47,299 nt of DNA from positions 1 through 47,299 of the forward strand of contig JBNGIS010020915.1 in assembly GCA_049999725.1 (NCBI GenBank). The letters run 5' to 3'. Positions within the stretch are counted from its first letter, which is position 1. The number at the start of each line of letters is the position of its first letter. The notes below the pieces were generated by a model. That model was not told the origin of the DNA. It was given only the letters and a program-made list of their open reading frames with translations, and searched no databases. The translations under genes and the position numbers were made by a program. Shown here piece after piece: positions 1 through 10,082 of this stretch. The DNA is from Haplomitrium mnioides. Taxonomy: Eukaryota > Marchantiophyta > Haplomitriopsida > Calobryales.

Positions 1-1788
1 CTGCCCGTTGACCCGTTGACTTTCGTAGCTGCCACGTCATCCGCAAGACCTTGACCCTCTGTATAAGAACTATGAAGAACATCCATTTTTGCCCCAACTG
101 GATCGGTGCTAGATCTCCTTTTCGGTACCGCTTCCTCTTCTGTCAAATCTGCGCTAGATCACCTTTTCGACATTTGTTTCATTCTCCCACGGTCAGATCT
201 AAGATATGTCATCCTTTCGGTAGATCTCTTCTCGTTTCTTCTTTTCAAACCTGTGATATATTGCCGTTTCCGCACTGCTTGCTTCTCCTTGGACAGGTGA
301 TAAATCTCCGTTTCAGTATCCTTTCTTTCTTTACTGGAGCTGCGCTATATCTTCATTTTGGCAACTCTTGTTAGACCACTTCGGAACCCTGCTAAGTGGA
401 CTCTCCACTTAGGAAGGTCATTCGGAACCATTTTACCTGGGGTGTCCCACATCGAATGGCAAATCGGAACCCCCTTAAGTGGGCTCCGCCTTCGATTTAT
501 CGCCCTTCTGGCTCCATCTTCCCTTTCCTGCCAGATCTTTGACTTATCCCTGTTTCGATACTTAGTTCTCCTTTTCTGTTGGACTGTCGATAAGCCACCT
601 TTCCGGTTTTCACGTTCTTCCTCCGTCCAATCATTGATATATCTTCCTTTTGCCACTGTCCTTTGATATAGGAACCTTGAGAGACTTCTTCTTTTTACTA
701 AGGCATGGAGAAGTTCTATGTAAGAACATTTAAAGGCTTATTTACCTGACTTGTCGAAAAGTTCGTTGTAAAAACTAAGAGCTCCGCAGAATCTTTTCAA
801 ACTTTCTGAAGATACCAGATTCGAACTTTTCCCAATTACGTCCATGTCTTCCGAATCTTCGATAAATCACCTTTCTGTCTGATTAATTAAGCAGCTTCGG
901 AATCCACATTAACCAGTGCTCCCCACATCAGACTCCATTCGGAACCAATTAAGCCGGGGATTCCACTTCGGATCCCCACACGGACTCTTAACGCAAACCC
1001 TTTTAACAGGGGTTCCCCACATAGGAAGGCGCCTTTCCGAAGCCTTCTTCACGGACCACGGACTCTTCATGGAACCCCCATGGAACCTCCTTCCGCTCGC
1101 TTCCAATTCTTTAATTATTCCTTTACAACTTCAATTCAATTCCTTCCGATTCCAATTTTTCGCAAAGCAGAATTCTGTCGTCGGTCACTTCCTCGCTGAT
1201 CCGATTGATTTCCACTTTATTCCAAATGCTCTTCGTTCTTCTTTCACTTCGATTCCTTCACAATATAATTCCTCCGTTTGCAGCTCATCACTTCGCAGCA
1301 GAAGCATTTCCGCACCAGGTACTCNNNNNNNNNNNNNNNNNNNNNNNNNNNNNNNNNNNNNNNNNNNNNNNNNNNNNNNNNNNNNNNNNNNNNNNNNNNN
1401 NNNNNNNNNNNNNNNNNNNNNNNNAACAGGTCCTTCGTCGGGTTCAGCTCTTCATTTCGATCGTCGCCATGCACCCTTTCTCACATCCATACTCACTGGA
1501 AATCCACAAACACATTCGCGAGTCGTCCTAGCCTCTGCATATATCCCATAAGTTTCCTGCAATGTTGCTAAAGTAGTATATAAAGGTCTCACTCCTTCAG
1601 TCCTTCGAGAGGCAGCCCCCTAGAGGAGTGTAAGGCCACCGCTTAATTTTCTGCCCCTGGACTGATCTAGTTCAGGGCTAAACAGGGCAACTTGTCCTCC
1701 GACACACATCGACTGGCTCCTAGGCAAGCTGTCCATCAACACACATAGAAATAGAGAGGTAGATAGGGGCTGGCTGGCCCTCAACACC
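1..1788 (-). repeat. LTR-like long repeat, copy 1 (truncated by window edge)
   Basis: Read on the minus strand, this segment matches the plus strand of 36867-38695 over most of its length. Matching landmarks are the block near 370-660, the block near 790-900, and the last 180 bases (GGCAGCCCCCTAGAGGAG, then CCCTCAACA). The end at 1787 reads TGTTGAGGGCC on the minus strand, a normal LTR start. Similarity continues about 15 bases past it, so the exact edge is uncertain. A TATATAAAGG at about 1578 on the plus strand could be a promoter if the true orientation is the opposite one. The repeat runs off the left edge. The open frames inside it are not protein-like. Repeat identity is well supported; LTR identity and strand are inferred. 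Confidence 0.7.
1325..1424. other. Assembly gap (100 N) inside LTR-like repeat
   Basis: A run of exactly 100 N, the usual placeholder for a gap of unknown size. It lies inside a repeat present at least twice in the window, which may explain the assembly break. Confidence 0.98.
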
Positions 1789-2230
1789 TAGATTAGTTTT
1801 ACCACAAAATTATTTCTTCTTCTTCCCTGAAAAAGAAATCAACTTCCTCATCACCTAGCCTTCCCTGCTTGGCCAATGATATCCCAAAATTTCCTCACAA
1901 AAAAAAACTTATATACATATTTTTACACTTTACTCTCACAAAACTGAAGCTTTACTACTTCCCTCTCACTCTACTGCTCAGAAGAGACCACCTTCAAGTA
2001 GTTTCTGACCTTTTTTCAGGAACCATGCTCTCACAGTTAGTATATAAAGCATTGCTTGTTTTCATCTTTCCAATTTCTTTTTTTTTTCACTTTCTTCACA
2101 AAAATTTCACAATTTCATCATTTTGTGAAATTTTCTTAAAAAACACATACTTTAGATAAGCTGTTAGAAGTTGAGAATATTTGTTAAAGTAGTTTCCTTA
2201 AATACTTAATATTTTTATTAAGATTTATTA

Positions 2231-2782
2231 ATGCCTAGAGTTTTCCAAAGTAAGAAGAGGTTAGAATTTCAAGATTCATGTTCACAGAAAAGTGTTACTT
2301 TTGACCGACAGCTAGAGATTGGTTCAAACCGCAGTTTTATGGAGGTCAGCAATGGAATACCCAAAGTGTCAAGATTGATGGCAAGTACTTTGGGGAAAAA
2401 GATGGCGTTTGTTGAATCAGATAGCTCTACTCAGGAAGATCGAGCAAGTGAACTTTATGCGCTTATAGGATCAAGGATTGAACCCTATGCCCACATAGTG
2501 TCCATGAGTGGATCCAATAAGCGTATAGGAACAATGAGTGAACAAATTGCATGCAAAAAATCAAAGAAACAACCCCTTGCTTGCAAAGGATCCAAGACTC
2601 AACCTTTTGCAGGCATTCAATTTTTGTTGAGGGTCAAGCGGTCAAAGTTGAATCTTTCTTTTGACTACTTCAACAGATCAATAGTTAGACGTTCAAGTAA
2701 GAATTTCCAAACGGTTGTGGATATTTCTTTGTCCTCAACAGATGAAGACATTGATATTCAAGATCCAATTGTGTTTGTCTAA
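2231..2782 (+). pseudogene. N-terminal segment of the DUF7869-type gene
   Basis: An open frame of 183 codons starting MPRVFQSKKRLEFQDSC. It is basic and Ser-rich, with three short internal repeats of the type CKxSKxQPxA near its middle. Related DNA recurs at 31800-32070, including ATGGCAAGTA followed by a GTTGAA context, so this is part of a dispersed family. No known domain is recognised. The DNA at 2455-2530 contains the TATGCGC..TATAGG palindromic motif. A further 86-codon open frame at 3007-3267 is probably the next part of the same broken gene. Confidence 0.45.
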
Positions 2783-3619
2783 AACACAAAAGGCATAGAA
2801 TTTGTAGACAATTTCAATTTTGGAGATGATTCATTGTCACCTATAGTACTACTCAAACAACAAGTGATTTCTAATCAAGTTGGACCTCTCAATAAGATTG
2901 GGAAATCTTTAAGAAACCAAATTCTTTTGGAGGAATCTTCATACGATAGTTTGGGAAATGATTATAGCAAAGAGTCTTAGTCAATCAACATTTCATTGGA
3001 GCTATCGTGAAGAGCATCAATTATGCTACAAATTTTTTTCCTAATGTTCAAGATATTGATGAAAATTCCATTTTGGCATGGTCCACTTCTTCCAATCCTC
3101 AAGGTGGTCTTCATCCTTCAAAAACTTATTTTGAAGAAACAAACAGTGCTCTGAATGATGTCCAAGATTTTCATGACAATGAATTATCTCAGATGGCTAT
3201 ATTAGCCTACGAACCAAATCGACTGTCACTCTATAAGAATTCTTTGTCTGGGCCAAAACCCAAATAGTTAAACACTTTATGTGAAAGTTATTTGTGGAAA
3301 GTCCATCATGACAAGAGCTTTCATGTTGTCAAAATAATTATTTGTCGTTGTGCAAGACAAATTTTCGTAAAACTATGAGAGAAATGTATTTTCGACAAAG
3401 CATGAAGAATTAAGATATCACATTGCAGTGGGAAATTCCAAGAAAAGACTTTGATGTTGACAATAGGTTCACTCTGCCTAGCGGCACTGTTGTCTATAGA
3501 AGAGCTTTCAAATTAATGTTATTGGTAGGGAATGATAGAATCCAAAGGATTCAAAATCTCAAAAATGCAGATCATAGAGGCATTTTTGGAAATAGAGAAT
3601 TATCTACTAAAGGAGTTGT

Positions 3620-3727
3620 TAGGGCAGGACATAGGCGATTGAGAAAGCTTCTGAAAGAGCTTTGTTGGAGCACAGTCATCGGAGAACAACAAAGTGGTGT
3701 CTTCTGGCTATAAGGAAGTGCTATTAG
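3620..3727 (+). repeat. Terminal repeat copy, outer left
   Basis: About 105 bp, running from TAGGGCAGGACATAGGCG to AAGGAAGTGCTATT. The same sequence occurs in direct orientation at about 4892-5003 and inverted at about 7541-7646. After GTGCTATT it diverges from the other two copies, so only the outermost part of the long arm is repeated here. Confidence 0.85.
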
Positions 3728-3759
3728 GAGGCCAGTTTTGTTTTGTGAGTGGTTGCAGG

Positions 3760-4165
3760 TTGCAGGGAGATCAAATCATACCTTGTAGCGGGAGGTAGAG
3801 TTTGTGTAGTAATTGTCAATTGTTTAAGTTGGAGTTGGAGAGAAAGGTGCGTGAAGTGCAAGGCATCATCATGGCTGAGTTTTCCCGTTACCTCCGGAGA
3901 GTGGCAGAAACTCAGCATGAAGGTCGTTGATCAAAACCTGCTGTCCAGAACTGATGACACCAGCAAGGAGTTGTGGCAGCTTGTCACTGCCATACATGAT
4001 GAGGCTGGAAGGTCGGAAGCCTTGTGTTGACTCCACAAGGTGAAGACCGCACGGAGTGCATCTGAAGTAGTAAGTAGTATGGATTTTCGGAGATATGGAG
4101 TTAGGGAGATATGGATGGTAGAGATCTTGATGGTAGTTGGGTAAATTGCGACACATGATTGTGGG
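3760..4165 (+). other. Possible captured gene fragment inside the transposon
   Basis: This stretch is less AT-rich than the flanking DUF7869-type gene. It can be read as short coding-like pieces: KVREVQGIIMAEFSRYLRR, then after a stop DDTSKELWQLVTAIHDEAG, then a piece containing ASEVVSSMDFRRYGV. These look like a plant protein broken by stops and frame changes. I do not recognise the parent gene. Because it lies between two copies of the transposon terminus, capture by the element is the simplest reading. Confidence 0.35.
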
Positions 4166-4891
4166 GGTAGACCTTGGAGTATGACATAAAATATATAAAG
4201 ACAAATGTATTACCTTTCAGTTACTTGTCGTGTTACTTGTATTCATCCACCTTCTCTCTCAGATGTGGTATGTTATGTTGTTTGTTACATGTATGTTACT
4301 TTTCAGCGACAGAGCAGGGCTCCTCCCCCTATGCTCTGCTCATGTCCCAACAGTAACGCCGTTGCATGTTCGAACTTTTGTGGTTCCCAGTACTCACCTA
4401 TACTACATTGTGGTTTTTTAGAACTTGTTTCTCAACCGAAAATACTCACCTATACTAGGACTGGAAGCAAGTGGCTTTGCTTGCTTGCTTGCTAGTAATC
4501 CAAGTCTGGTAGCTTCAGTGATAGATAAGATATTGAGGTGTGCCACACCTATCTGTTTCTTCCATTTGCTTTATTGCTGGCCGGAAGGGCCGTGGAGTAG
4601 ATTAGAAATCTTCTTTGAAAATTCTTCTTTTTCTTCTTGGCACATCCGTGTGGAAGTCTTGAATCTGTCTTTGTCGGTTTTGTGTTACTACTTCAAGTAT
4701 GTATGGTTTTCTTGTTTCTTATTCATGCATTGGTGTCTGTCTTTGCTACGAGCAATGAGTTCTATGTTTTTCCCAGTTTAGTTGTTCGTGTTGTTTCTGT
4801 TGTTGTTTTGCTATGTGTCGTTTTTTGTGGAAGTCCCAACCAGCAACAGGAGAGGTTGTGAGCAGGGGACGCTCACGATTCAAAAGGGAGA
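4166..4891. other. Transposon spacer, no gene recognised
   Basis: A T-rich stretch with several small overlapping frames that resemble no protein family. It contains the short direct repeat ACTCACCTATACTA (near 4392 and 4445) and a small (TTGC)n run near 4477. It could be untranslated or intronic sequence carried with the captured fragment. Confidence 0.5.
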
Positions 4892-5963
4892 TTCTATTAG
4901 GGCAGGAGATAGGCGATTGAGGAAGCTTCTAAAAGAGCTTTGTTGGAGCACAGTCATCGGAGAACAACAAAGTGGTGTATTTTGGCTATAAGGAAGTGCT
5001 ATTCTGCCATTTCTTGGAGCATGACATAGAAGTTTGAAGCAAGCGAATTTTGAGAACCATTTAACATCAAATTTATGAGGGGTTGAGCGCCGCCGCATTT
5101 GGTAAGAAACCCTAAAATAGAAGAACGTTAAGGCGATAATGGAGGCGGCGGAAAGATTTGTGGTTCAAGGGATGAGTAGCCGCCATTACGGTGCATTGTA
5201 GAGCTCTGAGTCATATGCTGGCTCTCAGCACCAAAAGCTAGAGCATGCTTCTTTGTGAGTGTACTTGTGTGCAACAACAATTTTAGAGCAGCAAAAATTG
5301 CAGAAAATCTTCAAAAAAATCTGCGTAAGAGTTCAGGTGGTGAGTTTGCTTCGGCGAGCTCATTCTTCGTGCAAGGGGCTAGATCTTTGAGGCACCAAGT
5401 CGCCTGGAAAAATCCTCAAGAGAATTCAAACGAACTGGAATGAGCAAAGAGGGAATCGAATTGAGGAGATTTGGCAAGGAGGTTTTGAATACCAGGGTGA
5501 GGACATGGATTTATCGCATATGATTATGTCGTAGAGGAGATCATCATAGCCGCAGGAATTCACTATCTCAGAAGGAGGTCATGCAAGAGGAGGATTCAGA
5601 TTGAAGAAGGATTTTTGTGCAGGGAGTGATCGGGTGCCAGGGAGCTCTGTCCAGGGAGCCAACAATCAGAGGAACCATTTCGCACGTGGTTGAATTCGAG
5701 GAATAGAGGAGAAGGAGGAGGCAAATCACTTCATGAGGAGGGAGACTGATCGAGCAGCCAGGACGCAAGCAGGGAAGATTGTTGCAGTTGAAGCAGGGTG
5801 TGTCGTCTTGTTCTTTGGCAGCTTTGGCATTTTGCAGCTCATGGTTTGGGGTCGAGAGTTGTCGTAGTGATGATATCTCAATTTCCGGATTTCCGGAGTT
5901 CCGTCGGTAACAGCGGCTCGATTTAGAGGAAGTGAGTTTGTCAAATTTGATTACTACTCCCAG
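4892..5963 (+). repeat. Left arm of 1.07-kb inverted repeat
   Basis: Pairs with 6579-7646 in reverse complement with high identity. Landmarks are ATAGGCGATTGAGGAAGC at the outer end, the GAGCGCCGCCGCATTTGG block near 5080, TTTCCGGATTTCCGGAGTTC near 5880, and ATTACTACTCCCAG at the inner end. The arm is richer in G and C than the interrupted gene. Open frames in it are mirror copies of frames in the other arm and are not independent genes. Confidence 0.9.
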
Positions 5964-6590
5964 TTGTACATTTTGCTCCCATCCCTTAAGGCAAGAGAGG
6001 TGGCGGATCATCGAGCCGCTCTATGGTTTGGTTTGTAACAGGGGTTCTGTCGTGCTTGTTGGAGGCAGAACGAAATGGCCAATTTGGCGTTCTGCATTGT
6101 TGGGGTCATATTCACTCTGCTCGTTTACGGGCTTTTGCAGGAAAGGATCATGAGAGTTCTCTACGGAGAAGAGAAGGAATTCTTTGTATATTCTCTGTTC
6201 ATTGTTCCTTGCAACCGACTACTGACCTGTGTCAACGCCATAATCATTATTCTGGTCAAGCAAAAGGAAGTTGTCCCAGTGGCACCCTTGTACAAGTATG
6301 GTGCAGTTTCCTTGTCGAATGTCCTCTCAACCACTTGCCAATATGAGGCTCTGAAGCATGTTAGTTTTCCAGTGCAGACACTTGGAAAATGTGCCAAAAT
6401 GTTTCCTGTGATGGTATGGGGTACATGTATTATGCAAAAGAGATATGGTCGACAAGACTACTTGGTAGCTGTTTCTATGACAATTGGTTGTGCTGTATTC
6501 TTCCTCACATCAGTTTCTGGTGGAGGCACACCACACTATGGGCAGAACAAGGGCACTTTCTGGGGCATTGCTCTAATACTGGGAGTAGTA
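5964..6590 (+). pseudogene. Captured fragment of a UDP-galactose/UDP-glucose transporter gene (UTR2-like)
   Basis: The loop between the inverted arms holds the N-terminal part of a plant nucleotide-sugar transporter of the UTR2/UTR4 type, which carry UDP-hexoses into the Golgi or ER. Recognisable stretches in order are YGLLQERIMRVLYGEE, CNRLLTCVNAIIIILVKQK, VAPLYKYGAVSLSNVLSTTC, QYEALKHVSFPVQTLGKCAK, MFPVMVWGTCIMQKRYGR and GCAVFFLTSVSGG, ending near GIALILG. About 170 residues are continuous with no intron, and hydrophobic transmembrane segments are evident. The full-length family is roughly 330-350 residues, so the second half is missing. About 110 bases before the ATG at 6075 may be the captured 5' leader. 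Confidence 0.85.
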
Positions 6591-6974
6591 ATCGAATTTG
6601 ACAAACTCACTTCCTCTAAATCGAGCCGCTGTTACCGACGGAACTCCGGAAATCCGGAAATTGAGATATCATCACCACGACAACTCTCGACCCCAAACCA
6701 CGAGCTGCAAAATGCCAAAGCTGCCAAAGAACAAGACGACACACCCTACTTCAACTGCAACAATCTGCCCTACTCGCGTCCTGGCTGTTCGATCAGTCTC
6801 CCTCCTCATGAAGTGAGTTGCCTCCTCCTTCTCCTCTATTCCTCGAATTCAACCACCTGCAAAATGGTTCCTCTGATTGTTGGCTCCCTGGACAGAGCTC
6901 CCTGGCACCCGATCACTCCTTGCGCAAAAATCCTTCTTCAATCTGAATCCTACTCTTGCATGACCTCCTTATAA
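6075..6974 (+). CDS. Chimeric open frame: transporter N-terminus fused to transposon arm
   Basis: One uninterrupted 299-codon frame. Residues 1 to about 172 are the UTR2-like transporter half, including the start MANLAFCIVGVIFTLLVYG and several membrane segments. From about residue 173 (VVIEFDKLTSS) the frame runs into the right inverted arm and gives a Ser/Pro/Cys-rich tail with no known domain, ending at the stop before 6975. Whether it is transcribed or makes a stable protein cannot be seen. A half transporter would not be expected to transport, but could interfere with the intact protein, which works as a dimer in some families. The open frame is directly visible; function is unknown. Confidence 0.5.
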   Translation: MANLAFCIVGVIFTLLVYGLLQERIMRVLYGEEKEFFVYSLFIVPCNRLLTCVNAIIIILVKQKEVVPVAPLYKYGAVSLSNVLSTTCQYEALKHVSFPVQTLGKCAKMFPVMVWGTCIMQKRYGRQDYLVAVSMTIGCAVFFLTSVSGGGTPHYGQNKGTFWGIALILGVVIEFDKLTSSKSSRCYRRNSGNPEIEISSPRQLSTPNHELQNAKAAKEQDDTPYFNCNNLPYSRPGCSISLPPHEVSCLLLLLYSSNSTTCKMVPLIVGSLDRAPWHPITPCAKILLQSESYSCMTSL

Positions 6975-7646
6975 GATAGTGAATTCCTGCGGCTATGATG
7001 ATCTCCTCTACGACATAATCATCTGCGATAAATCCATGTTCTCACCCTGGTATTCAAAACCTCCTTGCCAAATCTCCTCAATTCGATTCCCTCTTTGCTC
7101 ATTCCAGTTCGTTTGAATTCTCTTGAGGATTTTTCCAGGCGACTTGGTGCCTCGAAGATCTAGCCCCTTGCACGAAGAATGAGCTTGCCGAAGCAAACTC
7201 ACCACCTGAACTCTTACGCAGATTTTTCTGAAGATTTTCTGCAATTTTTGCTGCTTTAAAATTGTTGTTGCACACAAGTACACTCACAAAGAAGCATGCT
7301 CTAGCCTTTGGTGCTGAGAGCCAGCATATGACTCAGAGCTCCACAATGCACCGTAATGGCGGCCACTCATCCCTTGAACCACAAATCTTTCCGCCGCCTC
7401 TATTATCGCCTTAACGTTCTTCCATTTTAGGGTTTCCTACCAAATGCGGCGGCGCTCAACCCCTCATAAATTTGATATTAAATGGTTCTCAAAATTTGCT
7501 TGCTTTAACCTTCTATGTCATGCTCCAAGAAATGGCAGAATAGCACTTCCTTATAGCCAGAAGACACCACTTTGTTGTTCTCCGATGACTGTGCTCCAAC
7601 AAAGCTCTTTCAGAAGCTTCCTCAATCGCCTATCTCGTGCTCTAAC
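6579..7646 (-). repeat. Right arm of 1.07-kb inverted repeat
   Basis: Reverse complement of 4892-5963. The inner edge CTGGGAGTAGTAAT overlaps the last codons of the captured transporter fragment. The outer edge is the transposon terminus GTTAGAGCACGAGATAGGCG (minus strand). With the left arm it would fold into a stem of more than 1 kb if transcribed as one RNA. Confidence 0.9.
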
Positions 7647-7989
7647 AGGAGTATTTGTCCATGAATGGATGGAAAGTTTTTTTAGGGACACTACGAGAGA
7701 ATGCCTACTCACAAAGTTTATAACTTGCCCAATAGTTTTACAAAATGGGAAGTTTATGACTACTATAAAACTTATTTGAAAGAGAAAGATCCCGATTGCA
7801 TTCTTAGTTTTTCGGGTTTTACAAAACATTGGAGAACTCATTTTCCAAATGTTAAAATTCCAAAATGCAATTGATTTTTTAGTTTGTGAAGCATGCAAAG
7901 AAATAAAATCATTACGAGAAAAATCTCTCTTGGAGTCCAACAAAGGTAACAAATTTCTTCTCTTTTGAAACCTATAGTTAATCAATGCT

Positions 7990-8780
7990 CTTTTTACAAG
8001 ACTCAATGCTTAGCTCTAGAGATGTTATGCTTTCTCAACTTAGTGCAAAAAGACATTTTTTTTGTTAAGTTGTTCAACAAACAAGATTTCAATAAAATAA
8101 ACCTTAGCAACTTGAGTTGTGAGAACATAATCTATGCTTGCATAGGGTATGTTGCTTTTAGTTTGAATCCAAACCTTGTTGACAGTCCATTAAGGCAAGG
8201 AAATAGATCTGATTGTTGGTTGTGACCTTTGCCTTGCACTGAGTTTTGCATTTGTGCTTTGAATCAAGAGCTTGTTGCTAGATAAACAATAGCAAGAATT
8301 GTTTTTGTTGTTTGCAAATCCTATACGCATTGGTTTTGTTCTTGTTTCTTTTCAAATCCACTCACAACAACAAGCAAAGCAAGCTAAGATATTGATGTTG
8401 TTGCTTTTGGTCATATGTACGTATACAATCAGTTACTGTCTCCACTGATCATATGTATGCATAAGATCCATTATTGTTTTTAAATCCTTTGCAAACAAAC
8501 AGCCCAAGCTAACTTTGAATTGAAGTTCGAGTTTGTGACCCTTTGTGCAAAAATCTAGTTTTTCTTTTTTCAAAACTTTTGCTTATTTCAAGTCAAAGAC
8601 AAGTACGTATTGTGAATGTCAATTAGATTCCACTATATTCAAATTAGCTAAAGCTTATTTGCAATGTTTCTATAAATTTTCACTTCTACCAATCCAAACA
8701 TTTTTTTAAGCTGATTTGAATATTTTTAGAACATGAGGTTGTCTTTTGAAGTTTGAAACACCAACACATGTTTTACTAAA
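7990..8780. other. Non-coding stretch within the DUF7869-type gene
   Basis: AT-rich sequence between two recognisable parts of the broken gene (FPNVKIPKC before it and ERTKLANHQRK after it). It has no matching protein motifs and may be an intron or decayed coding sequence. Two near-copies of CATATGTACGTATACA/CATATGTATGCATAAG lie near 8412 and 8451. Nothing else is recognised. Confidence 0.4.
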
Positions 8781-10082
8781 CTACTTTGATCTCTTTCATA
8801 CTTTGTGATAATGTAGTCAAATATAATCTCCAATTGTTTCTTCATTGTGACCAACAAATGAAAGAAAGAACAAAACTTGCAAACCATCAAAGAAAATGTT
8901 ATGTCGATGGTCAAAAGTACTTGGGAATTGTCATTGATAGAATGGATCATAAGAAAGCAACTATTCCACACTAGCATTTGCCACCAAAAAACATTGATAA
9001 AGATTGTTTGGTGGGTTTGCATGTTGTTGGCGTCTTAATATTCAATCATGTTCTTTCTTCAAGGGTCTTCTTAACCTACGGAAAGTTGAGAAGTGATTTC
9101 AATTTGACGGTCACTGTGCTCAATAAAATATTATGTGACTTTGAAGGGTTACTGCCTCCGACTTTGTATCTTCAATTGGACAATACAACATGAGAGAATA
9201 AGAATTCCATCTTATTTGGATATCTTAGTCTTCTTATTGCCAAGAATGTTTTCCAAAAAATCAAGGTGGGATTTCTTACAGTTGGCCATACTCATGATCA
9301 AATCAATCAAATGTTCAACAGATTCTTAAAATGTTTGAAATGTGTCAAAGCTTTCACAATTGCGAGTTTTAGCGAGGCGCTACAATTATCGTATAATCTT
9401 AAACCTCATGTAACTCTTTCGATGGAAACTTGGGATTTTAAAATGTTTCTGCAACAACGTCTCTCTTTGGTTCAAAGGATATATGATGTTACCTTTAATC
9501 AACAATTCAAGTTCTAGTTGAATGATTCCAAGGCAAAGATTTGGAGCAAATAGTTTTCAACAGATGAATTTTGGTTACCTTTGGATGGTGTTTGTCAGCT
9601 CAAGTGCCTACTTGAAATGGAGAGAGAAATTTTAAGTTCAATGTTGATTCCTCTCAAGGCATATTCTGAAATCATATGATCTCAAAAGGAAGAAAGAAAA
9701 GTTGATGCCGAGAAAGTGGTCTTTGCAATAAGAGATAACATAAGTGAGAACTGCTATAAGTTCTTTACAGATTCTGATATTCAACGGTGGAATGACTTTT
9801 TTCTTGCCCAACAAGAGATTGCAACATACATCTTTGAAAAAAAAAAGATAAGGACTTAAAGCAGAATTCACCTTTCCACCTTCACAACCGACAAGTACTT
9901 GTAATGATTCTCAAAATGTTGGTCTAGGTTCTAAGTTTGATGCTCAACAGACTAAGGAAGATGCTCTAGTAGAACATATACTTTCTACACGTCGAGCAAT
10001 TTATGATGGAGCACCTTGACCATGAGAAAGAACTGTTTCACACAACAGCCAATACGAGCACAAATTTAACAACCTACATGAG

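Larger units (their letters stand above)
3618..7646. mobile_element. Inverted-repeat DNA transposon with captured gene fragments (Mutator-like / Pack-MULE type)
   Basis: Both ends carry the same terminal sequence in inverted orientation: GTTAGGGCAGGACATAGGCG at the left and, on the minus strand at the right, GTTAGAGCACGAGATAGGCG. The flanks are AGGAGTT (3611-3617) and AGGAGTA (7647-7653), a candidate target duplication lying in codons for Gly-Val of the interrupted gene. Inside are a first terminal copy (about 3620-3727), a 1.1-kb spacer, and then two inverted arms of about 1.07 kb around a 0.6-kb loop of host gene sequence. No transposase is present, so it is non-autonomous. Long terminal inverted repeats and gene capture favour a Mutator-like element. 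The flanking repeat reads as 7 bp rather than the usual 9-11, so the superfamily stays open. Confidence 0.72.

Noticed and set aside
345-666. Open frames on both strands near 350-660, mirrored at 38113-38358
   Set aside because: They are conserved only because the DNA is the same repeat, and both strands are equally open.
916-1551. A 211-codon plus-strand frame within the left repeat
   Set aside because: It runs through the N gap and lies inside the LTR-like repeat. The translation has no family features.
5568-6011. A 147-codon minus-strand frame in the left inverted arm
   Set aside because: It is the mirror image of the tail of the 6075-6974 frame, produced by the inverted repeat, so it is not an independent gene.
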